Part shown: one piece after another, positions 1 through 9,432 of the stretch
Layout: the number at the start of each line of letters is the position of its first letter
Numbering within the stretch: position 1 is the first letter of the stretch
Assembly: GCA_014281115.1 (NCBI GenBank)
Contig: JACONQ010000006.1
Coordinates: 2,294,001-2,358,000, forward strand
From: Laburnicola sp. R22_1
Taxonomy: Eukaryota > Ascomycota > Dothideomycetes > Pleosporales > Didymosphaeriaceae
DNA length: 64,000 nucleotides
Direction: 5' to 3'
Program-made: the position numbers and the translations under genes
The notes under the pieces: model-generated
What the model saw: the letters and a program-made list of their open reading frames with translations, nothing else
Told to the model about the DNA's origin: nothing
The model's database searches: none

Positions 1-624
1 AAGCCCTGCCGTGGCGAGGCAGATGTCAATAGAGCTTTGTGACTGTCTCTCTCTGTATGTTATCGTGCCAGGGGCGAGGGTAGTATAGAGGGCGAACTCT
101 TCTATTATGGTGATTAGTTCTTCTGCCTCTGGTTCTATGCTCTGCACGTCTGGTCCCCCCCACAGCGGATGATGTAGGTTGAAGTCGCCAAGTAATATTA
201 GCTCGTCATCCTCGTGTTTGTTCAGTATTTCATGAACGTGTGGTAGCACGCTCTGCTGGGCCGTGTTCCTTAGGGGGTTGTAGGCGTTATAGATGCTAAT
301 TTGCTATTCCTCCTCTAGCTTAAGTGTTATAGAGCATAAGTCCCGTGTATGTTCCTTAAACTAGATCCTGTTGCTGTCTATCCGCTTGTTTACAAAAAAG
401 CACACTCTAGTTAGTCCTTCCTTAGTCCCTCCTGGGCAGTATAGGTCGAAAACATCCTTGGCTGGGTGGTGTGTAGTTGCCATAAATGGGTTCCTCCACG
501 GTTCCTATATGGCAAGGATGTCGTGTTCATGTGTCTTTAGGTCGCGTAGTAGCGTTGCCATTACTATGTCTTTCAATTTACGAACGTTGTACTGTAGTAT
601 GCTTAGTGTTAGTTTGTGGTTCAT
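1..624 (-). pseudogene. LINE L1 ORF2, endonuclease domain (partial, three premature stops)
   Basis: Starts at an ATG at 624 and is open to the left edge apart from three in-frame TAG codons, which look like mutated Gln or Trp codons. Endonuclease/exonuclease/phosphatase (APE-like) motifs appear in order: QYN at residues 11-13, an (I/Q)EPW site near residue 41 (one of the stops sits just before the Glu), a YNP segment near 123, the hallmark LGDFNLHHPLW near residues 146-156, and SSIDICLA near residue 198. In this family the domain nicks genomic DNA so that the LINE RNA can be reverse transcribed at the nick. RT and RNase H would follow beyond the window. It is in a different frame from ORF1, 29 bp upstream, as is usual for LINEs. 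Confidence 0.88.
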
Positions 625-653
625 AATTTAGTGTTTTTGTTGATGTCCATTTG

Positions 654-2294
654 TTAGTCGTGCCACTGTATTAGTCGTGTGTTGCTTTCGATTGCTTCTA
701 GCGCCCTCCTTAAGGGGACAATTGTTCTCTGGGGCCTTTGGCTACTGTCATCTCCTGTTTGTTGATTCTCCCTATCTCTTGAACCAACCACATTTCCCGT
801 GTTGGTCCTTTTTTGTCCTCTTCGTGATAGGGAGCGGGTCCTGCCGTTCTGGTTTTCCTGGCCTGCTGTAGCTTGGCTTGTCCTCGTCCTTTGGCGGGCT
901 TCGGACATGCCTTCTGTGTGGATGTTTCCTCCGGTTGGTCCTGGTACGGGGTGGTAATGGGGTCGAGTGTCGTATGCTATCTTCATCTTGGCTGTTTCCT
1001 CCTTCCTAGCTAGGCACTGGCGGTTCCATGCTTCGTGCTCTCCTCGGCAGAGTGCGCATTTCTTTGTCGTATCCAGGCCCGATTTCGATGGGCAATCCCT
1101 GGTGTCGTGCTCCTGCGCACAATAGCCACATGCTGTTGCTGCCTTGCACTAGGTTCCTATGTGGCTGTATTTTTGGCACTTGTAGCACTGCTTCAATCGA
1201 CACTATCTCTCGTATTGTTCGCATTAGAAGACCTCGCCCTGCCAGACTAGTCCTTCGTCTATAATTTTGTTGGCGTCCTCAGGTTTGGTGAACTCGATCG
1301 TAATAGATAATGCAGCTTTAGTAGGTGCGTTCCTAGTTAGCCATCCTATGTGTTTGATTTCAGCCTGCGGGATGAACGGTTTGTTATCTTGTAGGATTTG
1401 GGCTCTGTTTTCTTCGAACTTGTTCATGTCAAGTGTGCTGGTACGAATTCCGTGTACGAGGACGCCGTACGTTGGGATTCGTACTGTAGCTCTGTCTCCA
1501 ATGCGGTGGACCCAGTCGTCTGCGAATTGTTGTAGTGCTTCTACTTCGTTGCTATTAGCTGTCTTTATGCTCAGATCTCCGCTTTTTAGCTGGTTGGATG
1601 AGACGATCTTAATGTTTGTGATATTTTCGTTTCCGCTTTGTTCAACAGCTCGCTCTACATAGGCTTTCAAGTTACAGGGGTTCATTGCCCTTAGGCTCTG
1701 TATGGTAAATGAGTCTCTGATATTCACAATAACCTCACGTTGCGCTTGTGCGGACGGGCCTTTAGGCTTCTATTTATTGTATGTGCCTGCTAGTGTCTAA
1801 CCTCTAGCTGCCATCGCAGCGTAGGTCATCAGTCCATTTGCCTAATTCTGCAACCCCTTAGTTTTGATCTCCCTCGTCATTTCTAGGACTGCCTTGCCGG
1901 TTTCCGTTGCGTCCTTTGCAGCGGCTCTTGCTTCCTCCCCAATGTTAATGCTCTGTTGTGTGACCGCGGTGGACTGTTGTACGGCTTTAGTGTTGTTTTT
2001 AAGCTCGTTTTTGATGTCGCTGAGTGTCTGTGCGTTCTTGTTCGCTGTAGCCTTTGCTTCTGTTTGAAGGATCCTTAGGGCGTCGCTTATCGCGCTAAGG
2101 TCCAGGGTGTGTTGCACTTTCAGGACGAATGTCACTGTGCCGTGGATAATAGTCTTTACGAGGTCTGCCGGTACGGGCTGGCTGTTAGTGCGTTTGATGC
2201 AGCTCAGTGTGTCTTGAAGGAAAGTGCTGAGGCGTGTAGCGTGCTCGCGGATTGGGGTTGGCCACGTCGCCTGTTGAGGCCATTGCGTCGCCAT
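654..2294 (-). pseudogene. LINE L1 ORF1 (Gag-like RNA-binding protein), about 546 codons, six premature stops
   Basis: One continuous minus-strand frame from ATG 2294 to TAA at 654. The three open stretches at 1842-2294, 1224-1727 and 654-986 are all in the same phase, separated only by TAG/TAA codons typical of RIP. Residues 1-150 are rich in Ala, Thr, Lys and Gln and look coiled coil; a globular middle part follows (1224-1727). A basic C-terminal part has three knuckles: CYKCQKYSHIGTxC, CGYCAQEHDTRDC and CALCRGEHEAWNRQC. The last 110 residues are Arg/Gln/Asn-rich and look disordered. ORF1 proteins of this class bind the element RNA to form the ribonucleoprotein. The class is clear; the protein would be non-functional as it stands. 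Confidence 0.85.
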
Positions 2295-2430
2295 GGCTCC
2301 GCAGTCGCAGTGGGCTCTGCGCCTGGGTGCTGGCTATTTAACTAACGTCTAGGGCAGGTGTTTGCGCACGATATTTTGCGTTAATTCCAAGGATTGGGAT
2401 TCTCGCTGTTGTGGTGTTTTCCGAAGCTTG

Positions 2431-2446
2431 TTGAAGGGGGAGGTGA
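2431..2446 (+). other. polypurine tract of a Ty3/gypsy-type element
   Basis: TTGAAGGGGGAGGTGA sits directly before the TGTT start of the LTR at 2447. A purine run abutting the 5' side of an LTR is the second-strand primer site, so the LTR is the downstream (3') LTR of a plus-strand element whose interior is missing, probably replaced or interrupted by LINE L1. Confidence 0.55.
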
Positions 2447-2643
2447 TGTTAGGGATTCCTGAGGTGCGGCGCGCCCGGCGGAAGGTTCCGCCGAGCCCCG
2501 GAACCTTACCCGATTAGGCATTAGCGCCTCGGCTACGTGTGGGTATATAAGGCAGCTGTTAACAGTCTTTATACGCCACCTCGATATCTTAGTAAAATCA
2601 ACTTCTTGATTTCAACCTTTGATGCCTTGAGTGATCCCTTACA
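2447..2643 (+). repeat. 197-bp LTR, Ty3/gypsy-type, isolated 3' LTR
   Basis: Ends are TGTTAGGGAT and ATCCCTTACA, a near-perfect terminal inverted repeat with TG...CA. Inside are a GC-rich palindrome (CGGCGGAA-GG-TTCCGCCG, 2476-2493), a related inverted CGGAACCTT, and a TATATAA box at 2544-2550 placed as in an LTR promoter. No matching 5-bp duplication flanks it, as expected if only one end of the parent element survives. Family assignment (gypsy rather than copia) rests on LTR style and the adjacent polypurine tract, not on coding sequence. It is GC-rich and shows little RIP damage. Confidence 0.65.
2544..2550 (+). promoter_or_regulatory. TATA box in the gypsy-type LTR
   Basis: TATATAA within GGGTATATAAGGCAG, about 97 bp from the LTR start, in the usual place for the U3 promoter of a fungal LTR. 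Transcription would run rightward into AT-rich sequence with no gene. Confidence 0.5.
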
Positions 2644-2932
2644 CTACTAAGCCTACACATTAATATACGACTAGTAATAACTTTATAACTATAGGTTAGA
2701 TTAACTTAAAAATTAATTTATTAAAAAGCGTAGAGTTTACTCTATAATTCCTACTACTTAAAATATTTTATTAGGTTTTAGATAAATTATTATAGTTAGT
2801 TAATTATTAGGCGTTCTGGGGAGCTAGGTAAACTCTAGAGAATAAATTATACCCGATTATTTCTAGGCGTATATATAGTAAAAGTGGGGGCCGTCTATAG
2901 AGGATATAAGTTAACTAACTATAGGTTTAACC

Positions 2933-2990
2933 TTAGTAGACTATGGGGCTAATTAGTAAGCGTTAGTAAACTATAGGGCTAATTAGTTAT
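2933..2990. repeat. imperfect 30-bp tandem duplication
   Basis: Two adjacent copies with core TTAGTARACTATRGGGCTAA begin at 2933 and 2963. They differ by A/G transitions. No function is implied. Confidence 0.5.
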
Positions 2991-3119
2991 ATACCTAGCG
3001 TTAAGCCTTCTCTATATAGAAAACGTAAAAATTTTAAATTCTAAAATTTAGTTATTAAAAGCCTAAATAATATAGAAATATATTAGCTAAATTACTAAAT
3101 ATATATAAAATAGAAAAGT

Positions 3120-3182
3120 AAAAAAATTAGAATATATTCTAAACACGTTTTAAATACGTTCTAAATATATTCTAATTTTTTT
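3120..3182. repeat. 18-bp inverted repeat, hairpin-forming
   Basis: The left arm AAAAAAATTAGAATATAT (3120-3137) is the exact reverse complement of 3165-3182, with a 27-bp loop. Such AT-rich palindromes are common by chance in this base composition; I assign no role. Confidence 0.45.
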
Positions 3183-3466
3183 AAATATATTCTAAGAAGT
3201 TTACTACTAGTTACTATAATATAATTTTCTATTTTTAACGTAAATAACTACCTAGGGTATTATGTAAAAATAATAATAAAAAGAGTAGATTTCCTCTTAC
3301 TATAGGCTAACTAAAGTAACGTAATAAAAAATAATAAAAAAGTTTATTATTTTTATTATTACTACTTAGCGCCTCGCTTATTATTAATAATTAGTAAGTA
3401 AGGCTTAGTAGCTTAACACGCACGTAGTTAAAGTTTAGAATAGCTATCTATATTTTTTCCTAATAG

Positions 3467-3652
3467 TGTTAGATATGCAGCTATTAGATAGAACAAGCGC
3501 GTTGAGATTGGATCTGTACAATAAAGCAGGGACCACCTAGCTTAGCACACTAGCGAAGAAGTCAGAACTAGCCAAACACGGTGGACACGAACATAATACA
3601 ATCATTATTATCTATTAAGGCGTATTATCGCATTTAACCATTAAATCTAATA
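3467..3652 (+). repeat. 5' LTR of element B
   Basis: Starts TGTTAGATATGCAGC; ends TCTAATA where B2 and the 3' LTR have TCTGACA or TCTAACA, so the terminal CA is mutated. It matches 24456-24641 and both LTRs of B2. Confidence 0.93.
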
Positions 3653-3670
3653 ATTAAGAGTCTTACTACC
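3653..3670 (+). promoter_or_regulatory. primer-binding site of element B (half-tRNA type, Lys-CUU-like)
   Basis: ATTAAGAGTCTTACTACC directly abuts the LTR. Its less mutated counterpart in elements A and A2, ATTAAGAGTCTCACTGCC, is complementary to an anticodon arm with loop CUCUUAA, as in tRNA-Lys(CUU), not to a tRNA 3' end. Primer identity is inferred from the loop sequence. Confidence 0.6.
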
Positions 3671-3952
3671 TTAATTAATACCAAAATGGCTGCACTACCC
3701 TAGCGTAACCTAATAGTAACCCTTTGAGACCACACTAACTATAGGGCATGGATAATGCAGCTCTAGTCTAGATGCGTCGCATATCGCATCTGGCCAAAAG
3801 TCGATTCTACGTTGAATATCCTAATAAAACCTAAACCTATAGCCCTAAGGGCGCCGCTAATTAATAGGTATACTCTAGCAGCAAATGTTAGCATTCTAAC
3901 AAGGCAGTCTAAACTGTTAGCAGTAGGACTTAAGGCGTTTAAAGAAGATCTT

Positions 3953-4244
3953 TGTTAAATATACGGGTATTCTTAATAAGTTAAGATGGAAAAGTAGTGG
4001 GTTAATTAATTAATTGTGTGTGTTCTGTTGGAGAAGCTTGGCTACCTTAAAAAGTAACTATCTAGTACTAAGCCGCACTAGTACTATTTAGACTAGTATA
4101 GGGGCAGTGTAAAACAGTAGTGCGCCAGCCTCCTTAGTGTATTTTATAGTGAAATTACTATAATTTACACTAATTACTACTATAAGGGGCCATATAATTG
4201 TACACACCTACCCACTAGATTTCATAATAACTATCTATCTGACA
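3953..4244 (-). repeat. 3' LTR of element A
   Basis: Pairs with 9141-9432 at equal length (292 bp). The 5' side on the minus strand abuts CTAAGCTAAGGGGGTG (polypurine tract, about 4245-4260). Confidence 0.93.
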
Positions 4245-4304
4245 CACCCCCTTAGCTTAGAACTATCTTAAGCTAGACCTAATTCTTCGCAGCCGTACTA
4301 TAAC

Positions 4305-7300
4305 TCATAGTCTAAAAGCTTCCATCCTGTCTTCCAATTCGTTAAGGTCGACCTCTTGGTCGGTGATCCTACCCCTAACGTCTTTAAGTCCGAGTTAATT
4401 TACGAACTTAGTCTATTTGCCAGCTAGTAAAGCCTTTGTAAGGCCATCTACTGCTATTTCTTCTGATTATTAGTACTAGATTTTAATAGCTTTACGTACT
4501 ACTTCTTATTAAAGCCAATAATTGTGTATGTTAACGTGCCTAAGCTTTGTTTGTAACTTGGCAATTTCTTTAGTAACAAGTTGGATAGTTTATTGATTGT
4601 CGCAATTAATAGTAATTATTAAGAATGAGAGTTTAATCTTAAGTTTAGCGATTAACTAAGCTGTAAAGAGTGCCTCATTTATAACCTATAAGAGTGCCAG
4701 CAACTTAGCTTTAGTTGTCAAAGTGGTGACAGTGTCTTATTTATTTGCCTTCTAGGCGACAAGTCTACCAAATAGCTTAATGATGTATCCTTGCGAGCTC
4801 TTTCTGTTAAGGGTATTGTCTATAAACAACGCGTCGCTAGCAACCTTATAGGTGTCTGCATCTCTAAAGCGTAGCCCTAGTGATTGGGTGGAGGATAAGT
4901 ATAGTAGTACACAGTTGGCGGCTTTGTAATGGTCGTTGCTGGGATTTAATAGGAAGCGCGATAATTGGGAGCTTGCAAAAGCGATATCAGGGCGCGTGGT
5001 TACTGCAGCGTACAGGATTAATCCTATCTTTCGCTAGTATCGGTTGATCTCTGCCTTTGTGGCGAGTCCTTCTTGAGGTAGTAGTTCAACTGCTAACATT
5101 GGGGTTTCGTGTTTAAGGTCGTGTTGGTCGATAAGGCGACTAATCTTGTCTACATAGGACGCCTGTAATAGCTAGAGTTGCCTACTTATATAGTCTCTAA
5201 CGATTTCAATCCCTAGAAACTACTAAAGATCGTTACCTCTAGTAAGGGTAAACTTTATACTTATCTTTTTTATTACTACGTTAGCAGCGTGTTTCTAATC
5301 CCTTAAGTAGGCGACGATAAGGTCGTCTATATAGAAGAATATAATAATGCTGTCTTTAATTATACAGCAAGGCTTATAAGGGACTGCGGCAAAACTAAGA
5401 TCCTTAAGAGCACTGGTAAATTCTCTCTGCCATAGCAGTGGTGAGATTCGAAGACCATATAGTGCCTTATGCAACTGTAGGATAGTGCCGGGTCGGGTAT
5501 AACCTCGGGGCATTCTCATATAGAGTTCTCTGTCCAGTTTCGCATGGACAAAAGCGTTGGTGACGTCGTACTGGCTGAGCTCTAGGTCATACCAAGCTGC
5601 CATAGCCATGAGTAGGCGAAATAATCGTCCTGCGAGGGTTGCGGCGTAGGTGTCTTAAGTAGTAAGGTAGCGTTGTTAATCTCCACATACTACCAACCTA
5701 GCCTTGCACTTCTAAAATTGATAATGTTTGTCGAGTTTGTATATATACACCTATATATAGTTAAGAATTTAGTGGCCGCGTGATCGCACTAGGGCAATAG
5801 GCACCTCACTCTAAGACCTTATCTCTTTGTGGCTTTGTAGGTGTACTCGCTCAGCATCCTTCCACATATTGAATAGCGGGTAGTCTTCTAACTATGTTCC
5901 GCAAGATAGAGGCTCTAGCAATTTACTTTAGTAGGGTTTCTTTCCTACTGCAAGCATGCGATTAAATTGCGCTTTGTTAAGCGGCTTCCCCTTGTATTTG
6001 CCTCTACTACCTGCCTGTGTTCTGGCTAGGAAAGCGGCTGCCCATAGCACAGCACGTTAATCTGGCTGTGTTAATCCTATAAGTACTTGTTTATGTTGAT
6101 CGTCTTTAAAACTCGCCATTAATTAGGTAAGTAATGTGATAGGCAGAGGTGTTGCTAGTGGTGTTGGGTAGGTGTAATTGATCTTCCTCCCCTAATAGTA
6201 CCCCAGAGGGTCCTCCTTATCCTCGCGATTGCGTAAGTTAGTGATCGACTTATCCTTATAAAAGGATTTAGTGTTTTCTTATTCGAGTGGTGGAGGTGGC
6301 AACTCCACTAATTAGGTCCATACAGCAATCTCTTTAGTAGTACTATACATAAGGTTGTCCAACAGATCTTTTATTTTGCCTAAGAACACCTTATCTTTGT
6401 TAAAGATAACATCGCGTGTGCTGATAACTTTGTTAAGTAGTGGGATCCATACCCTCCAGATGTTTGATAATTAGTAGCCCACTAGGTATCCAACCTATGC
6501 CTTTGGGTCTAACCTTTAGAGCTTGCTCTTGCCGCGTTTTGTATTATTAGTTAAGGCGAAGGCTTTATAGCTATAGGCCCTGAGGTAAGCCTGGTTTAGT
6601 TTCTTTAGTTAAGTAATAATGCCGTTTTGGTAAGCAACTGTCGTAAAGAATACTTCGTGTGGTAATCGCCATTGGTTAGCGTAGTTTGGAGTTTAATTGT
6701 ATAGGTATACGGCCGCTTATGTGATTTCTGGCCATAGGTTAAAGGGAAGGTTGGCGTTAAGTCGCATTGCACGACCCTTCTCCTTAATTACACTCCCTAA
6801 GCGTTCAGCTCCTCTATTTTAAGCTTGGGTGTCAGGTGCTAAAGGCTCAATAACGATACCTTCACTAATGCACCACCTGTGAACGTCTTATTTAACTAAG
6901 AAGATCTTATTATCGGATTCAATGACTTTGATAGTCATATTAAATTGTACTTTCATAAATTGTACAAATTCCTTTAGCAACTTAATAATTATTCGTGCTG
7001 GTTAGTTATCTTTAAAATAGAAGTCCCAAGCCATGCCTAAGAATTAATTAGTGATGAGCATCTGGCTTTTCTCGCTAGTAAAGCTCTAATCTTCGTAGTC
7101 GTGAAAGTCTATAGCGACTCTCTTACTAGGACTGTTATTAATTTGCCTAGGTTGTTATCTGATTTGTCGCTTAAGCTTTAATTTGCCGCAAGCGTCGCAT
7201 TGGACCGTAGTAAGTCCTTTAAGCCGCACCCCCTCACAGTGATTCACAGTGTGTTCTAGTGCCTAGGGACCTGGGTGGCCTAGTCGTTTGTGCCAGGTAA

Positions 7301-9104
7301 TGGCGTCTGCCTTCTGCGCTCGTTGTGCGGTGCGCGTGGTGATTTTGTGTGTGGCATACGTACTATTGTGTATAGTACGATTTTGTTCGGGCATGTATTC
7401 TAGTACCCATTAACCGTAGAGTTCTTAAAGTTCGGCTAGAACTGTATTGTCCCTTCTCTTAATTGTTGTTGGATCTGCCTTTATGTCCTACTAGAGGCCT
7501 TGCCTGCGGAGTAATTGGAAAGACACTAGGTTGCATAGCAGATTAGGGTAGTAGGCGATGTTGTCTAGCCTTAGTACCCTATTTCCTTGTACGCTTTTAA
7601 CGTGTAGATGGACACTCCCATATCCCCTTATCCAAACTCGTAATGATCCCGCCCATATGAAGTCTCCTGGCGACGGTGGTCGCAGCGTAACAAAACAATC
7701 AATATTATTAAAGATATAGCAGGTTGTGCCAGAATCGAGAATCGCGGAGTAACGTAGTGGGTAGGTGTTTAGGTCTAAGTGGTAGGAGGCTGCAATAGCA
7801 TTAAAGCTTGCTGAGAGGACGGTGATTTATCTGCCATCTAGTCATTTATTGTTAGTAATCTTAGTGATTTGAGTTGGAGTAGGAGTGCTTAATTGTTTGA
7901 TTCTTAGTGTCTGTGATCTTGGACGCTTTACAGATCTTACGCTCTCTATAAGCGTAGGGTTATTTTCCATCCTGAACTTTATAAGGGCCTTTATTGCTAG
8001 CTTTGGTTAAAACCAATTAGGTGCCTTGTTAGGAAATACGTAAAAGTAGTCTTGCAGACTATGGCGTTGTTTACAAGCAGGGCACTTGGGGTATAATCCT
8101 CTCTGGCCACCAACTGCCATTGGCTCATTGTCTGTGTTCGCAGACTGCTTGGATTTGGCTTTAGAGCCAGCTTTCTTAGCGCGTAATCTGCCTCGCTTAA
8201 GTGATACTGCTTCATCCACAGAATGGGCGTCCCTATCTGCGGTCTGGGTGGGTGCACCACTATTAGCGAGAGATAGTCCTGCAACAGCAAAGGCGCCCCT
8301 TTGTTTACCCTTAATTGGGTGCTACATCGCCATTTAATCTTGGAAGAGTTTCACTATATCTTTTCTTAAAGTGTTTGGGTCCTTATTCCTATGTTGTATA
8401 AAGGTTATAACCCACTAGAATGCGACGTTAGTAACCGCCTTTATAAAATCTTGTTTGACTAAGTCTAGCAACGTAAGTTCTGGCACACTATTGTGCTCTG
8501 CTTCTATTACTGCATGATCGTACTCAGTGAGCCAGGTGGACCATGATCCAGCTGATCTCATGGGCTTGAGAGCGTCTTGGTATCTAATCCTCGCTCGTTG
8601 TAGTTCGTTGTTTTGGTCTACCCCAACCGTGTTTGTGAGGTTAATAATCCATTGTCTAATTAATTAATCTGGGGTGCAGCAATTAGTCTGCAAGTGTGCC
8701 AAGGTCGTTAATTAAATAAGGGCAACTATCTTGTCAAGGTTCGCCTTCTGTTGTTTGTACCTTCGGTCAAGTAACTTAAAAGTTTTGAGTTAATCCTTAT
8801 AGAGGTCGTAATCCTCTCTGTACGCCCTTACGCCAGTCGTCAACAGGTCTGACGGCCTTGTTGGGCGTGCGCGAGGGTTGTCGGTATTCGCGTTAATAAA
8901 CGCTGGGCTTGGTGCATAGCCAACACTAATGTTCGGTGGGATTGGAATGACTAGTTAGGTCATAGGTTGGATCTCTTAGTCTGGGTCGATGATATCCCAG
9001 ATCCCTAGAGATTGGGCGCGGGCTTTGATTTGCCTTAGCCATGGTGTATAGTTTGAGTAATCGGATAGGATCACTGTGGAATCTCTAAGCGTCGATAAAG
9101 ACAT
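4305..9104 (-). pseudogene. element A gag-pol (1599 codons, single frame, many premature stops)
   Basis: ATG at 9104, 37 bp after the 5' LTR, to TGA at 4305-4307; ATG and stop are in phase (4800 nt). Domains by residue: Gag with an SNYTPWLRQIK-like start (about 20-31); knuckle at 341 (CPACKQRHSLQD, last Cys read as Tyr); protease site ILDSGTTCYI with Asp at 457; integrase HHCC zinc site then catalytic AIDF, ESDNK and a GAE-type Glu (about 7300-6750); RT with an intact YIDD at residue 1258 (5322-5333) inside a clean 104-residue stretch (5295-5609); RNase H and a short acidic tail ending RMEAFRL. Gag and Pol are one polyprotein with no frameshift. Damage is stop codons from C-to-T or G-to-A change. 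Zinc knuckle, protease Asp and RT Asp pair are all still present, so decay is moderate. Confidence 0.92.
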
Positions 9105-9122
9105 AATAATCAGCTTGATTAA

Positions 9123-9140
9123 GGCAGTGAGACTCTTAAT
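9123..9140 (-). promoter_or_regulatory. primer-binding site of element A (half-tRNA type, Lys-CUU-like)
   Basis: Minus-strand ATTAAGAGTCTCACTGCC begins at the very next base after the LTR. The inferred primer GGCAGTGAGACTCTTAAT ends in the anticodon loop CUCUUAA plus one base, i.e. about tRNA position 39. This is the unmutated form of the site in B and B2. Confidence 0.65.
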
Positions 9141-9432
9141 TGTCAAATATACGGGTATTCTTAATGAGTTGAGATGGAAAAGTGGTGGGTTAATTGATTA
9201 ATTGTGTGTGTTCTATCGGAGAAGCTCGGCTACCTCGAGAAGTAACTATCTAGTACTAAGCCGCACTAGTACTATTTAGACTAGTATAGGGGTAGTGTAA
9301 AACAGTAGTGCGCCAGCCTCCTTAGTGTATTTCACAGTAAAATCACTGTGATTTACACTAATTACCACTGTAAGGGGCCATATAATCGTACACACCTACC
9401 CACTGGATTTCACAGTAACTATCTATCTAACA
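9141..9432 (-). repeat. 5' LTR of element A
   Basis: 292 bp, ends TGTCAA...CTAACA on the plus strand. Right-hand flank ATCTT is the second copy of the target duplication; element B gag resumes at 9438. Confidence 0.93.

Larger units (their letters stand above)
1..2400 (-). mobile_element. LINE L1 (Tad1-like non-LTR retrotransposon), 5' part, runs off left edge
   Basis: Two consecutive minus-strand reading frames have the layout of a fungal Tad1-type LINE: an ORF1 with a coiled N-terminal region and three CCHC-like knuckles, then 29 bp later an ORF2 opening with an AP-endonuclease domain. Only about 208 codons of ORF2 are inside the window; reverse transcriptase and RNase H would lie to the left. 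The element carries far fewer premature stops than the copia copies further right, so it is a younger or more lightly mutated insertion. The 5' end is not sharp; I place it between the ORF1 start (2294) and the polypurine run of the neighbouring LTR (about 2431). The target-site duplication cannot be checked because the 3' end is outside. Confidence 0.85.
2644..3466. other. AT-rich non-coding stretch, unassigned
   Basis: No open frame and no recognisable domain on either strand. The sequence is dominated by TA, TAG and CTA words and is poor in CA/TG, as expected for old RIP-mutated repeat DNA. It contains a short tandem duplication (2933-2990) and an 18-bp inverted repeat (3120-3182). It is the target into which element B inserted (TSD AATAG at 3462-3466). 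Confidence 0.6.
3953..9432 (-). mobile_element. copia element A, full length (5480 bp), inserted in B gag
   Basis: LTRs of 292 bp at 3953-4244 (3') and 9141-9432 (5') are bounded by a perfect TSD ATCTT (3948-3952, 9433-9437). On the minus strand the LTR reads TGT(T/C)AGATAG...TTAACA/TGACA, with the polypurine tract CTAAGCTAAGGGGGTG just upstream of the 3' LTR and the primer site just downstream of the 5' LTR. One gag-pol frame occupies the interior. It is more intact than B: RT, protease and knuckle residues are preserved. It sits antisense to its host element B. Confidence 0.95.

Noticed and set aside
1267..1662. 131-residue plus-strand open frame with hydrophobic segments
   Set aside because: Antisense of L1 ORF1, which has clear domain evidence on the minus strand.
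2644..3466. Host gene downstream of the TATA box at 2544
   Set aside because: No open frame, splice-like pattern or codon structure; AT-rich and RIP-like throughout.
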